Source of the DNA: Toxoplasma gondii ME49
Taxonomy: Eukaryota; Apicomplexa; Conoidasida; Eucoccidiorida; Sarcocystidae
Direction: 5' to 3'
NCBI RefSeq assembly: GCF_000006565.2
Contig: NC_031467.1
Location: 1,638,613-1,702,612, forward strand
DNA length: 64,000 nt
Below, in pieces: positions 48,601 through 60,700 of the stretch. How positions within the stretch are numbered: position 1 is the first letter of the stretch; each line of letters opens with the position of its first letter. Both the position numbers and the translations under genes were made by a program. Under the pieces are notes generated by a model that was not told the origin of the DNA, made no database searches, and saw nothing but the letters and a program-made list of their open reading frames with translations.

Positions 48601-51600
48601 TCGCCTTCCGCTTCCTTTCCTTGCGTGGCGGGACCCGAGCTAGCCGTCAAAAACAAATGTGGATCTCCCACTCTGGCTCTCGCGCGTGCAGTCGTCCCGA
48701 CGCGTGAGAGTCTCCTTCGTTTGCCTTCTCTATCGACCTCCAGCTTCTCCATCTCCTGAGCCTCGAAACAAGACCCATTCTCTCGTCGCTCGCTCTCGCT
48801 GCTCGGATGAGTCTCTGCCGCTCTCTCAGGCAAGGAAGAACGCGGACGCAGTCTCTGGTCGAGACTTTCTTGGATCTCCTCTGCCGTCTCTTGCGCCGCC
48901 CTGAGTTCTTCTTGTGCCTGGAGAAAGGCAAGGAAGACCGAGAGAAGCCTGGAGAAGACAAGCTCCGCGACAGCCGCCACCGCGGCAGGCAGAGGCCTGG
49001 CACCACTGGGCGGGAGAGAAGCGTCCGACTGCACGCGAGAGTCGTGACATGGAAATGAGGATTCCTCCTGTCGCTCTTCATCCGAATCGCGTCGTTGCGT
49101 TCCTTGCTCGCTCTGTCGCGCCTCTCCTTCTTCAGACGGACTGCGGTGCTCGGCCACAGCCGCTCGCTCGTCTTGTCGCAGAAGGCCCTCCTGCGTAGCT
49201 GTCTCCTTTCTCTGGAACGCGAGACACGCAGAGAGAGTGGAGACCGCGAACTCACGCTTATTCCTCGCGCTCTGAGACTTCTGGGACAGCCTCCAGTTCT
49301 CCCCCCTCTCGGCTCCACCCTCGCTCTCTTCCCCTCCTTCTCCATCCGTCGCTCCGCCTCCGACTTTTCTCTCTGCTCCTTCGTCTTCGAGTGCTTCTCT
49401 CTCGTCGGTCTCGTCTTCTGAGCGCTCGAGGTGCATCTCGTCGTCGAGGATCTCCAGCAGCTGTCTCAGAGCTGCTCTCTGCATGCGAGGAGAAACGGAT
49501 ACAGTCTTGCCCTCTGGACTGCACTCCGTCGCCGAGCCACCCTCTCCCGCAACTGGTCCAGCAAACGAAGCAGCACAAGAGGGAGAAGAAGAACAAGGAG
49601 CATAAGAAGCAGAACCAGAAGAAGGGGGAGACGAAGGGGAGGTGAAGATGTTGTGTTCCTGGGAGGCACAGACCGACGAGGTCGCCCCGCGTTTGCTGTG
49701 CTCGGATGTTGGGCGAGTCTCGAGTTGTCTGTCTCTATTGACATCTTGTTTCTCTTGTCTGTCTGGTGGGTACCGAGAATGCCTTTCCGCAGATCTCTGC
49801 ATGCAATGACTCTTCTCCAAATCTGCGTCCTCGCTTTTTCTCTCCCCTCTCGCCTCCTCGCAGTCGCACCTCAGTGGGGAGCTCGCAGTTCGCCCTTCTC
49901 TGTTGCGTTCTGCTCGACCGTAGATCTTCTGCTCTTCTTCCCGATTTGTCTTTTCTCCTTCAGAGGCATCCTCGGCCTCGCTCTGGCCGTCACCCCAGAG
50001 AAGCTGAGCAGCCTCGCAGAACAGCGGCACCCAGAGCTGAAGGCCCAGCGCCGCGACAGTTCCCGCTTGCGCCGCAGAGAAGCTCCACGTCTGATTGTGT
50101 TCTCTTTTGCTTGTTTCTTTCTCCCTCGACCGCCAGTCTTCCTTCTCTCCTCTGTTCCCCTTTTTTGTGGCACAGAGCTCTGCGTGGATTTCGTTTGCTC
50201 TCCGCGCTTCTTCAGCGCCTCCTCCCTTTTCTCCGCAAAGCGAGTCCCCTTCTTGAGCTCGAAGTCGCGACACCGCGAGCGCCAGGCCTGGTCGGCGATG
50301 TCCGTCTGTTTCACCGCTTCTTTGTTTTCCCCTGTCTCCTGTCTCCTCGGAAGTCCCGGATCTCCCGGCCTCCCCCGCTGCCGCTCTCGCCTCCCGGAAG
50401 ACGAAGGAAAGGCGAGAGGAGTGGGAGGTGACGAAGTCGAGGAACGTCCAAGCAACGTCAGTGTTTGTCTTTCGTTTTCTTTTTTCACCCGAAACAACTT
50501 CGTTTTCTTCTTTGACCAAAGACACCGCAGCGCACTCCACTTCTGCCAACTTGCTCTCGGTCCCCTGTTCTCGCTGGCTGTCTCTCCCAGCCGTCTCTGC
50601 AGCGGGGAAGACCTCGCTCGCCCTTCCGCCTTTATCTCTTGTCCCCGTTTCTCCCCAGATTCCTTTCGCCTTTCTCTCTCTCACATCGACACAGAGACTC
50701 CCAGCTGCTGCTGGCGAAGGCGTCTGGGAAGGCGAGGGGTCGCGCACCATCTCCAAAGGAAAGGAGACAAAGAGGAGAGAAGCTGGAAGCAGCGTGGCGC
50801 CTGCTGTTTCCAACAGGCCCTGACTCCACACGGAAGAGCATCTCTCCGTCGCAGAGAGGCGAGCACCAGGCGACAAGTTCGCCTCTTCCTGAGGTGTGTG
50901 GCGATGACAAATTTGCGTGAGCCGCGCCTCAGGAGCGAAGGCCGCAGTCAGCAGGTGCGTCTCACTTTCTCCTAGGACCGTGTTCCTAGCCTCTATCCCC
51001 GCCTGCGACAACGCAGCGGAACGAACGTCTCCTCGCACGGGGGCGACGCGACGAGCGAAGGCGGTCGCGGACGCCTGCGGATCCAGAGAAGGGAGAAGAA
51101 CAATCAGGTGCCGCTGGAAGGAGACGGCCGTCTCGCTCTCCCCACCTCGCGTCGTTCGCCGGCTCTCCGCAGTTTCCGAAGTCTCCGAAAAGGCTTTCGA
51201 CGTCTCCACAGCAGGCGCCGCCTCCCCCTCGCCCGGAGGAGCCGCGGCCGCGCGATGCGACCCAGAGGAGGAGACGCCCGGAGACAAAGCGAGACGGGGG
51301 AGCGAAGAAGGAGAAAAGAGTGACGGAGAATTTGGAGATCCCAGATGGACTGTTGGAGAGAGCGAAGGGGCACACTGAAGCCCAGACGTCCGACGCGTCG
51401 GCTCCTCCAGACCGTTGCCCTTCGCTGCTTCTTCCTCGTCGCGGGGACAGGTGACAGAAGAGACAGGAGAAGAGGAACCGTCGTGGCTGGCGAACTGCAG
51501 GCAATTCAAACGCGCTCGTTCGTTCGAAGAAAACGAAGTACCGCGCTTCGTCGGTGCGACACGGCTGCCTGAAGGGAGAAGTCGAAGAGGAGTTAAAGCG

Positions 51601-54600
51601 AAAACTTCATACCAGGAGAACCGCTCTCGCGAGCAAGAGACGCGTCTTCTCGCCGCTTGCCTGTCACTCTCTCTCTCCAGTCCACGAACAAAGACATGCG
51701 AATCCAACGCCCGAGTCGAGGTCGAAAAGACCTGTCTCTTCTTTCCTTCCACCTCTCCCTCTGCCGCTTCGTCGTCTCTCTCTCTCTCCCTCTTCGTCGT
51801 CTCTCTCTCTCTGCCCATCTCTCTCTTTCTCTCGCTCTCTCCGTAGCTCGCTCTCTCCATCTCTCGCTTTCCGTCACGCTCATTCTCTCCGGTTCGGCTC
51901 TCGATCTCGACGCCACTCTCTCTCCCTCTCCCTCTCCTCTGTGTTTGCTGCTCTCCCGCTCTCTCGCTTCCTCCGTCTCCTTCTCTCTTTCTTTCGTTCC
52001 TGCTGTTCAGCTGTCGCTCTTCTTGTTCTTCTTCCGCTCGTTCCTGGGCTCCCTCAGACGCCTGCGAGAGCTCCTGCGGGCGGCAGTCCCTGCGCGCGCA
52101 GAGGAGTCGCGCGGAGGCGGGTGCGAGAGAAGACACGCTGCACTTCGCGGCCGGACTCGCACCGGATTCCTCTGCAGCTGAGTGCGAGGTTGACGCGCCT
52201 CGCCAGCGCGTCGACGCTGCTCGCGTCAGTGAACAGGTCGGCGGCAGAACGGAGGCGAAAGAAAAGCGGAATTCCGGAAGTTCTCGAGAGAAGAACGCGC
52301 CGCCTGTTTCAAAGAAGTCATGGGCAGCGAACGCAAGGCCTTTCCCCTGAAATCCGGAAAGCGAGAAGAGTGCACAGTCGTGACTCTTCTCTCTCTTCGC
52401 CCCTCTTCCGTCGTCTTTTCCGCGCAAGGGGACGGGGAACATGCAACATCGTTCGTCGACCAACTTTTTTCTCCTTCTTCTCATCTGGTGCCGCACCTGC
52501 TCTGAGGCGCCTTCTTGAATTCCTCTGGCCGCTCGTGCAGTCCCGTCGACGCGGATCGCGCCTCCTGTTTTTCCAGTTCCTCCGTTTTCTCCGTTGCCTC
52601 CCTCCTCTTCGTTTTGCGACATCTGGGTACCTCTGTCAACTGTCGTCTGCCCTTCTCGACTCAGCTTGTCTGCCTCCGTCTCTCGGGCCTCCGCCCGGTG
52701 TTTCTCCCTTTCGTCGTCTTCTCTCTTCCTTTCGTCGTTGGGAAACCAGTTCGCGTTCTCCTTCTCCGAGAAGAGCACCGCCCGAGACTCCGAGCAAGCA
52801 AAGCGAGAGGAAGCGGGGGGCGCCTTCAGGGAGGAAGCAAGAGCGTGACTCGCGCCTTCGTTTGACGTTTGCGGCGTCTGAAGCTCGCGGGCAACTTGTA
52901 GTCTTCCTGCACTGTCCCCACAGCTTTCCAGTCTTTGTCCAAAGCCTCGCTCAAGAGGCGAGAGACAGGAAGACCAAGAGAGGACCGAGTGCGCACCACC
53001 CGCGTCCTCGTTTTCGACGCTCCAGGACGCGTCGCCTCCGCCTCTTTCAGCTTCTCGGCGTCCGCAGATGCACCCTCCGGCCAAGGCCGCATGCACCACA
53101 GAGGGCAGAAGCATTTTCGAGGAGGCGAAGACCGGGAGAAACTGGAGAAGAAAGCGCCGGGCATTGTCGGTGAGCGCCGCCTTCGCAGAGAAGCGCGAGA
53201 GCAACGATGCAACCTGCGTCTCGCTGGACTCCCCGTGACGCCCCGAAGAAGGAAGCAGCGAAGAAGAAAGCAAGGGTGAGCAGGAGGACGAAGCGTCTGC
53301 GGCCGCCTCTGAACCTCGGCTCGACAGTTCAGCGGTGACAAAGCGAGAAGACGAGCCTCCGACGTCCGGCTCTCTCAACGAGCTTCCCCCCGGCGTCTCT
53401 TCATACAGTTCGTACTCTTCGTTGCACAGCTGGTGCACCCGCAGAGGTCGCTTCCCACGGCGCTCGCCAGCTCGGAAGACCAAGGGCAGAGTAGATGAGA
53501 AAGAAGCGGAAAAGAAAGGGGACGCAGACGTGAGAGGGTCGCCGGGTCCGCGACGTTGGTCGGAAGCGACAGGGGGAGGCCTCGAATCGAAGAAGGGTGA
53601 GGTAAGATGTGCAGAGACGAGGTTGGAGGCGGTGGGGACGGTGTGCAAGAGAGCTGAAGTCTCCGCTTCTCCGCCAGAAGGCGACGACGAAGGGTGAGGA
53701 AGCAACTGTTTTTTCTGGGCAGCGGTGGCGACTAAGCTGCTGAGAAGAGTCTGGTCTCTGCGAGACAGCAACTGGAAGAAACGCGAGGGGCAGGTCTTCC
53801 CAGACGCCTGCGTCTCGAAGCACATCGCGAGGCGCAGAAAATGCGCCGTCGTGCCGGAGCCCGGAACCTTCGCCTCGAGCACAGTGTTCAACAAGCGAGA
53901 CATCAGTCGAGACAGAGCCTTTTCACTCGCCGACGATAAAGGAAACAGGGACTCAGAGGACGCAGGAGGCGAAGACACAGACGACCAACAAGACGAGAGG
54001 TAATGCTCGGTTTCCTTGGCGAGGAGAAGGTGGAGAAGGGATGTGGCGGCCGAAACGCATCGCTGGTGGAAGCGAGCGTTTTCCACTTGGGCGATAGCGG
54101 CGTCGAGGTGCTTGGGACAAGGCGGAAAAAGGAGGGAGTCGAGGAGACGGCGAGACAGCAAAGCCGTTTTTGCGGCCGTGGCGCCCGCGGGGCCTCCGCC
54201 GCGCTGGTCCTTTTTCTGCCTGGCTTTCTCGGATCCCGAGGCGTCTTTGGCTGCGTGCAAGCCTTTTCGCTCGCCTTGCCCTCCGCTCTCGCTAGCGCCC
54301 TTCCGGCCCTGAGGACCTTCCGCCGGCGACGCAGTCCCCGGGAAGGACCTTTTGTCAAGCAGCGAAGAGACAACTTGCAGAAAGAGAGGCCGCGTCGAAA
54401 AGGACACCGCGCGAATGTCCAGAAACAAAACCCAGAGGGCGGCGAGGCGACAGTGTCGCTTCAGCAAATGCAGAAGGTGAACCTCCACGCTGTTCCGGCA
54501 AGACAGAGGAAAACTCAGTTTTCCGCACAGCCTAGAAACCAACAACCACAGCACGCATCCAACCAGATCGACATATATACCCATGCACATACAAACTCTT

Positions 54601-54643
54601 CGTAGTGATACATATGTATAAAAAAATCTATATATACATATAT

Positions 54644-54674
<31 letters not shown>

Positions 54675-57600
54675 TACATAGAGACACATCCTTGTACATG
54701 AATAAAATAGAGGTACAGCTACACACTAAAGGACATTACGGACACCGAAACCGACATAGGTGTACATAGACATTGGTCTCAATCGGGAGATGGGGATGTT
54801 TGGACAACGACAGGCTAACGTGTAGGAATGGATGTCTCTGTTATCACAAACGCAGTTACACACTTGAAGAGGATCTTAAGTCTGCTCAGAGATGTATACG
54901 AATCGCTGCATGTATATGCCGGGCATTCGATATCTATCGACATGCATGAACAAAGGTGTAGACGCTCGGAAAGCGGATACGGATGTGCATGCATTTGAAC
55001 ATCTTCGCGAGACGCGAAACGCGACTGAACGGGAACAAAGCGTTTGCTCTTGTGCCCCGCAGTTCCATGTGATTCCTTGTGAGCTCGGACGACCCTCGTC
55101 TCGAAGCCCACCCGCCCGTGGAGAGCAACTTCGATCTGCATTCGCGTTTCTCCAGTGGAGAAGCAGCAATGGCAAGATGAAGAGAGCAAGACCTACGTGC
55201 ATATAAGAGGGTATCTGCAAGCGCGTTCGAGGTCGAGGTCATCTTCGTTTTCTCTGGCCACTCTCGGTCTTTTGTTCTTCGCCTGTTGGGATTCAACGCC
55301 TTCTCTCACGTCGCACTCGCCGAGGGGGCCTGCGTCGGAGACGCCCAAGACTTCTTGAGAGATATCCGAGAAAGTCTGTTCGCGCATGCAGACAGAAAAC
55401 GTCCACTTGAGGAGGTGAAGAGAGCGGAGTTTCTCTGCCTTGTCTGTCGAGCGGTTGTCCATCCATTTCTCGTAAATCCACTTCCTCGGATGCAGAGGCG
55501 GCCGCCGCAGGGCCTCGCCAACCTTGGCCTTCAGCCTCTCGATTTCTCGTTCAGTCCCGAGGAGCGCAGCCGCTCGTCTTCTCTCCTCTTCGCCGTCGCT
55601 GTCCTGCACGAGCCGCCGCAGAAACGGGAGAAACGCGGAAGCGAAGGAAGAGGCAGAGAAGCCCCCCACAGTCCCGGCGCGCACTGGAGACAGCGGAGAG
55701 AGCGGAGCTGCTGGAGACAGAGGAGCGAGGGAAACGACTGCTTCCCACTGGCGGAGAAACAGAGAGACTTGCGGAGTTTCGAAGCAGTTCCCTTTCTTTT
55801 GAGGCATCACATGGGTGCTCGCCTCCGCGGTCTGCAAGGCCTGCGTCGCTGAGCGCTTCATCTCCGACCTCCTCTCGAGTTCTCCGCTCTCTGTCGCCTC
55901 CCGCTGTCGCTGGTGGAACTTGAGGCGCGAGGCGAGGAGACTCAGACGCAGGGATAACGCACGTTTCTCGCTTTCGTTCCCGTTCACGAGCCCTGCTGCG
56001 AGGCCTGGCTCCGACGCTGCGGTGTCCGGACGAGAAGCGAAGCTCAGCGACACAAACAGAGTCGCCGCTGCGAGCAGCGCCAGCTCCCTTCTGTAAAGGC
56101 TGTCGTCTGCGGAGAGAGGCCCTGAGGCGTTTGGCAAAGTCTCTCCGTGGTCTCCGTTTGTCCCTTCGACCTGTTGTGCGGGGGTGTCTCCATCTTGGTC
56201 CTTCTTCTTCCCCGCCTCCGCTTCCCTCTCTTTCTCTTGTCGCGCGGTACGCCGCAGGAGCGCCACGAGGCTCGCTGGGGCCTGTGAGGCGAAAACAAAG
56301 TAACGCTTTCGCCCGTCTGTTTTCTCTTCAGTCTTGTCTTTTGTGCCGCCTTTTGCTTGGTCTTCTGTCTCGACACCCGCCTCTGGGGTCCAGGAGCTGT
56401 CTCCGCCCTGTCCCTCCTCGCCTTCTTCCCAGAAAGAGAGGCAAGCTGCATGCTTCTCTTCATCCCAGGAAACGGAGGCCCGAGAGCCGAGCAGAGAGGC
56501 GGCGAGAGGCCGCCCGCTCGCCGTCAGAGCTGAAGGAGAGACGGCGGGGAGCGAGGGGAACCCACACTCAGAGGGGCGAGCGACAGACGGACAGGCAGAA
56601 AGACAGAAAGGAGCGGTAGATCCACAGCTCTCACGACGATGTCCGACTCCGGCCGTTCGCATCTCTTGAGGTGAGAGACGAGACAGTCGACAACAGCAGC
56701 ACTGACAGAGCGTTGAAGGCGAGTGGGGAGTGTCAGCTCCACAGCAACATGCATGCGAAGGAAGAGAAGACGACACGATGGGAGAGGAAGACGAAGAAGA
56801 AGACGAGACGAGACAAGGAGACGAGGGAGAAGAAACGGAGAGAAAGGGGGAGGACGAGAGAGGAAGAGAGACAGAAGAAGGAGACGGGGAGAGAGAGGAG
56901 GACCCGGAAGACAGAAGGCAAGACGGGAGAGGAAAATCGCTGGCATGAGGCAGAGCCCCGGAGAGACTGGATGAAAGACGCGAGAGAGAACAACAGCAAC
57001 AAGGACAGGAAAGAAAAGATTCGGTCTCGCGACCGGCAGCAGCAGCACAGACCGCAATGTCAACATCGATATCGGGAAACTCTCTCCACACTGGCAACGC
57101 CCTAAGTCTCTTTTCGATCTCCGCAAATCTCTCCGCAGCTCTCAACCGAGCTTCCAGTCTCTCGAGAGACGCCCGACAAAAGAAACGCATGCAGTTGGTG
57201 CTTCGCTGCGCATGTGGTTGTCTCTCTCTCTGTGCAGCGGGCCGAGGGAAAAGAGTCGACGAAGGCCCTAGGGAACCGCGACTGTCCTCTGGCGTCTCCT
57301 CAGTCGCCAAAGGAGCCGCGGGAACCAAAGAATGGGCCTCACTAGACGAAGAAGAGAGAGAAGATGATGAAAGAGAAGAAGAAGATAAAGAAGAAGAGAG
57401 GGGCGGTGCGGGTCGGACGGCTGGTTGTTTGTGATCTGATGTATGTCTCTCTATGAGAAGAAGAAGTCGAAGAAGAACGGCCGCGAGAAGAGCACCGGAC
57501 TCTCCTCTCAAGTGATCAAAGTGGAAAGCCGTGACCCGTGGGTCTTGTTCGACGCCAAGCGAGCCTTCTTCGCCTACACGTAAAAGTTAAAGATCACCTC

Positions 57601-57710
57601 TTTACTCGACTTCCGACGAACTCTCGCCATATTTAGACCCACTCGTTCCGGAGAACTCGAAAGTCCGTCACTGTGCTACTGCGCAGCTACACGTACAAAT
57701 ACATATACAC

Positions 57711-57742
<32 letters not shown>

Positions 57743-60700
57743 ATGTATCTACTTGTATATCAATGTGCACATATATATATATATATATATTATATTATAT
57801 ATATTATATATATTGTAGTAGTTGGATGTTCATTCAGCTATTTGTCTCTTTGAGCTCCTGCCGTTTTCAACCTGATCTTGGATGCATGCATATATTAGAT
57901 AGAGACCACAAAAAAGAGCACCTCGCCGTTGTGTATTCGCCTCTTACATGGCTTTTCAGTCGAAAGAGTTTCGATCGCGTCTCTGTCACCGTGCTCCCCT
58001 AACTCGTTGTCGACCATCCAGACGCTCTTCCCGTCAGGCAACGTTTCTCGCCAGACACCCTGGAGAGGTCCTGGGAGTTTGTGTTTTCTCATTTTCGAGT
58101 CCCCTTTGTCTCCCACCGCATCGGGTCGTCTGCCAAGCGTCTCTTCTCCCTCCGTCTGTGGCTGTTGGTGAACTGCGGCTTCTGTCCCCGTGTGTCTCTG
58201 GCCGTGGAGCTCTCGAGCTCCCGCCAGCTCCTTTGCATTGGTATCTTCGAGAAATTTGGTGCACAACGCGACCGCGAGGGTCTTGAGGAATGGAAACAAA
58301 TCGCGCAGACTCAAGAGTCGCTGCTTCACCATCTCCGCGATCTGGACTTCTCTCTCTGTCTCTCCTCCCTCCAGTCCCCCCTCGACACTCGCCTTGGAAA
58401 CAGAATCGCATGCAGACGAAGAACGAGAAGACGCGACACAACCGCCCTTCTCTCCACGCGCTTCGCCATTCGCTTCGTCCTCCTCTCCCTTTGCTTCTCT
58501 GTGCGTTTTGAGTTCCGTTTCCTTCGTCGCGTTGTCGCCAACAGCCCCGTCAGCAGGTTGTCCTGCCTGTTGGAGGCTGTGAGACTCCGAGAGGTCAGCC
58601 TCTCCTTCTTCTGTTCTTCTCGGCTCCTTCCGCCCAGCAAACGCTCCCCTTTCTCGCGCGTTTCTCAACATCTGTTTTCTGTAGGACCGCGCCAGGATCG
58701 CGCGCACCGCCGCCGCCACATGGCAGCAGACGAGTTGGGCCTGCGAGGCCGGCTCTCCCCTTGATGGCTCTCCGACAGAAGACGGATCGGGAGTCAGAGA
58801 AGCGAGCGTAGTGCACTCTGGCCTCACGTTCGATGCCAAGTCGCTGCTGCAGAGAAGCGCAGGCGTCTCGACCTGCACTGTCGGAGGCAAACCGTTTCGC
58901 TCAAGCGACGGCGCATGCGAAGCAGATAGAGGCAGAGAAGAGGCAAAAGAAGAGGAAGACGAGGAAGACGAGGAAGAAGCGGAAGCCGGAGCAGAAGACG
59001 CAGACACAGAGGAGAAAGAAGTCCACGAGGAAGAAGTCAGAGAGGCAGAGGCCGACGTAGATGAGGAAGAAGACGACAAAGCAGCACAGGAAGGAGATGA
59101 AGCAGCACAGGAAGGAGATGAAGCAGCACAGGAAGGAGATGAAGGCAAAGACGCAGCAGACGAAGATGAGGAAGCAAATAAAGAAGAATGTGACGCATTG
59201 AAGCAGCAGCAGCACGAGCATCCATTTGGCGCCAGAGGCAGAGGCGGCAGCTTTGCCTGCCAGTCGACGCCAGCGAGTCGAGCCTGCAGTTCGTGTGTGT
59301 TTGTCAGTTGATTCTCACGACGGTGGCGAGACGAAAGAACAAATGTATCTCGCTCGTTTTTCACAGCGAAACGCGAGCCGTCTTCCCGCTTCCTGTATCT
59401 CTCCGTTTCCTCTTGGCCGTCTCGTCGAGCGTCTCTCTCAGACTCTCGCGTTGCCTTGCCGGCGCCTGCAGGCTTCAGCAACGCGGGACTCTGCGGCTCA
59501 CGCGCTTCCGGTTCCGCTGAAAGCGCCCCGCCTGCGACTCCTGGCCCGGGTCGAACCGAAGAAGAGAAAACAAGTTTATCTGTGATGTGGAGGAAGCGAA
59601 TGACGTGATGTTGGTCCGCCACACGGTGGGTACCCTTGATGCTGATGGCGGGGAGAGCCGCAGCGGCGAGAAGAAGCGAGAAGCATGTCTTCCACTTCTC
59701 TGCTTCTTCGCTCTCCTCCTCCGCGTCCTCGGCCTCAGGCCTCCGGCCCCCGCGCTCGGCCTTTGCGCCCACCGACGGCAACTGCGCAGATAAGTCTCCA
59801 GCGGACAGACACGAGGGGAGCTGCTTGGCGCCAGAGGTCTTGTCAAGAAAAGCCACTCGCGGTTGCGCGTCGCTCCATAAAGTCGGTGAGGAGAAACGCT
59901 TCAGCAGAGAGAGCACCTGCTGCCCGCCCGGGTGTCGTTCTCCCTCTGCCGACAGCGCCAGCAAAAACAGGGCGCCTACGTCGCCCCCTGGGGGTCGAGA
60001 TGGCGAGGGTGGAGCCGCTGCACGGTCCGCGAGCCGGCAAGAGCGTCGAGAGCCCGGGTCCCTCTTCGTGGTTTCTGGGAGAGATGAGGAACCGGCCGCA
60101 GACGAGAGAGCATGCCACCATGTGACGCCTTCCGAGTCGCTGTCCTCCACTTCCTCGTCCCAGCGGTAGAGCTCCTGGAGCCAGCGTGCGACCCAACGCG
60201 CGTGGGGGGCGCGCAAGCAGCTGCTGCGGGCTCGAAGGCGCGAGAGGTAGACCGCCTCCTTCTCCTTTTCCGGAAGTTCATCCTTCCCCTGAGACTGCTC
60301 GTCCTTGTCCTGATCGTGTTCTTCCTTCTTCGGAGATGTCGCTGCCTGGGTTTGCCGCTTCTCCTTCAGCGCTTCCTTCTTGTCTCCTTTTTCAAGGCGC
60401 AGGGAGGCGACAAGCGCTTCGCTGACTCGTGCCTTGACTTCGCGCGAAACCGGCGAAAGCAGTCCTCTTTCCGGCTTTCCTTCCTGTTCTTCCGCTTCGC
60501 CCTCTGAGGCGCCACAGCCCGCCTGCTCCTGTCTCCTCGCCACCGGCTCCAGCCGCCCTCGCTCGCGCGGCTCTAAGGCATCCCGAGCAGTGCTGCGCAG
60601 CTGACGCGGCGCGGCTTTGGCCTCCTCAGAAAGCTCGGAAGTCGGAAAAGAAAGGGAGATAAACCTCGCTCTCGACTTTTTGGAGCGATGTCGTTTTTCC

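Noticed and set aside
49431..50975. Long plus-strand open frame of about 514 codons
   Set aside because: It lies opposite exon 3 of the SET gene. The minus strand is open for over 2,000 codons with phase-matched splice sites; this frame is Ser/Arg/Leu noise with no motif or good start.
51554..53173. Long plus-strand open frame of about 539 codons
   Set aside because: Shadow of SET exon 3; its Ser/Leu/Arg runs mirror Glu/Arg codons of the coding strand.
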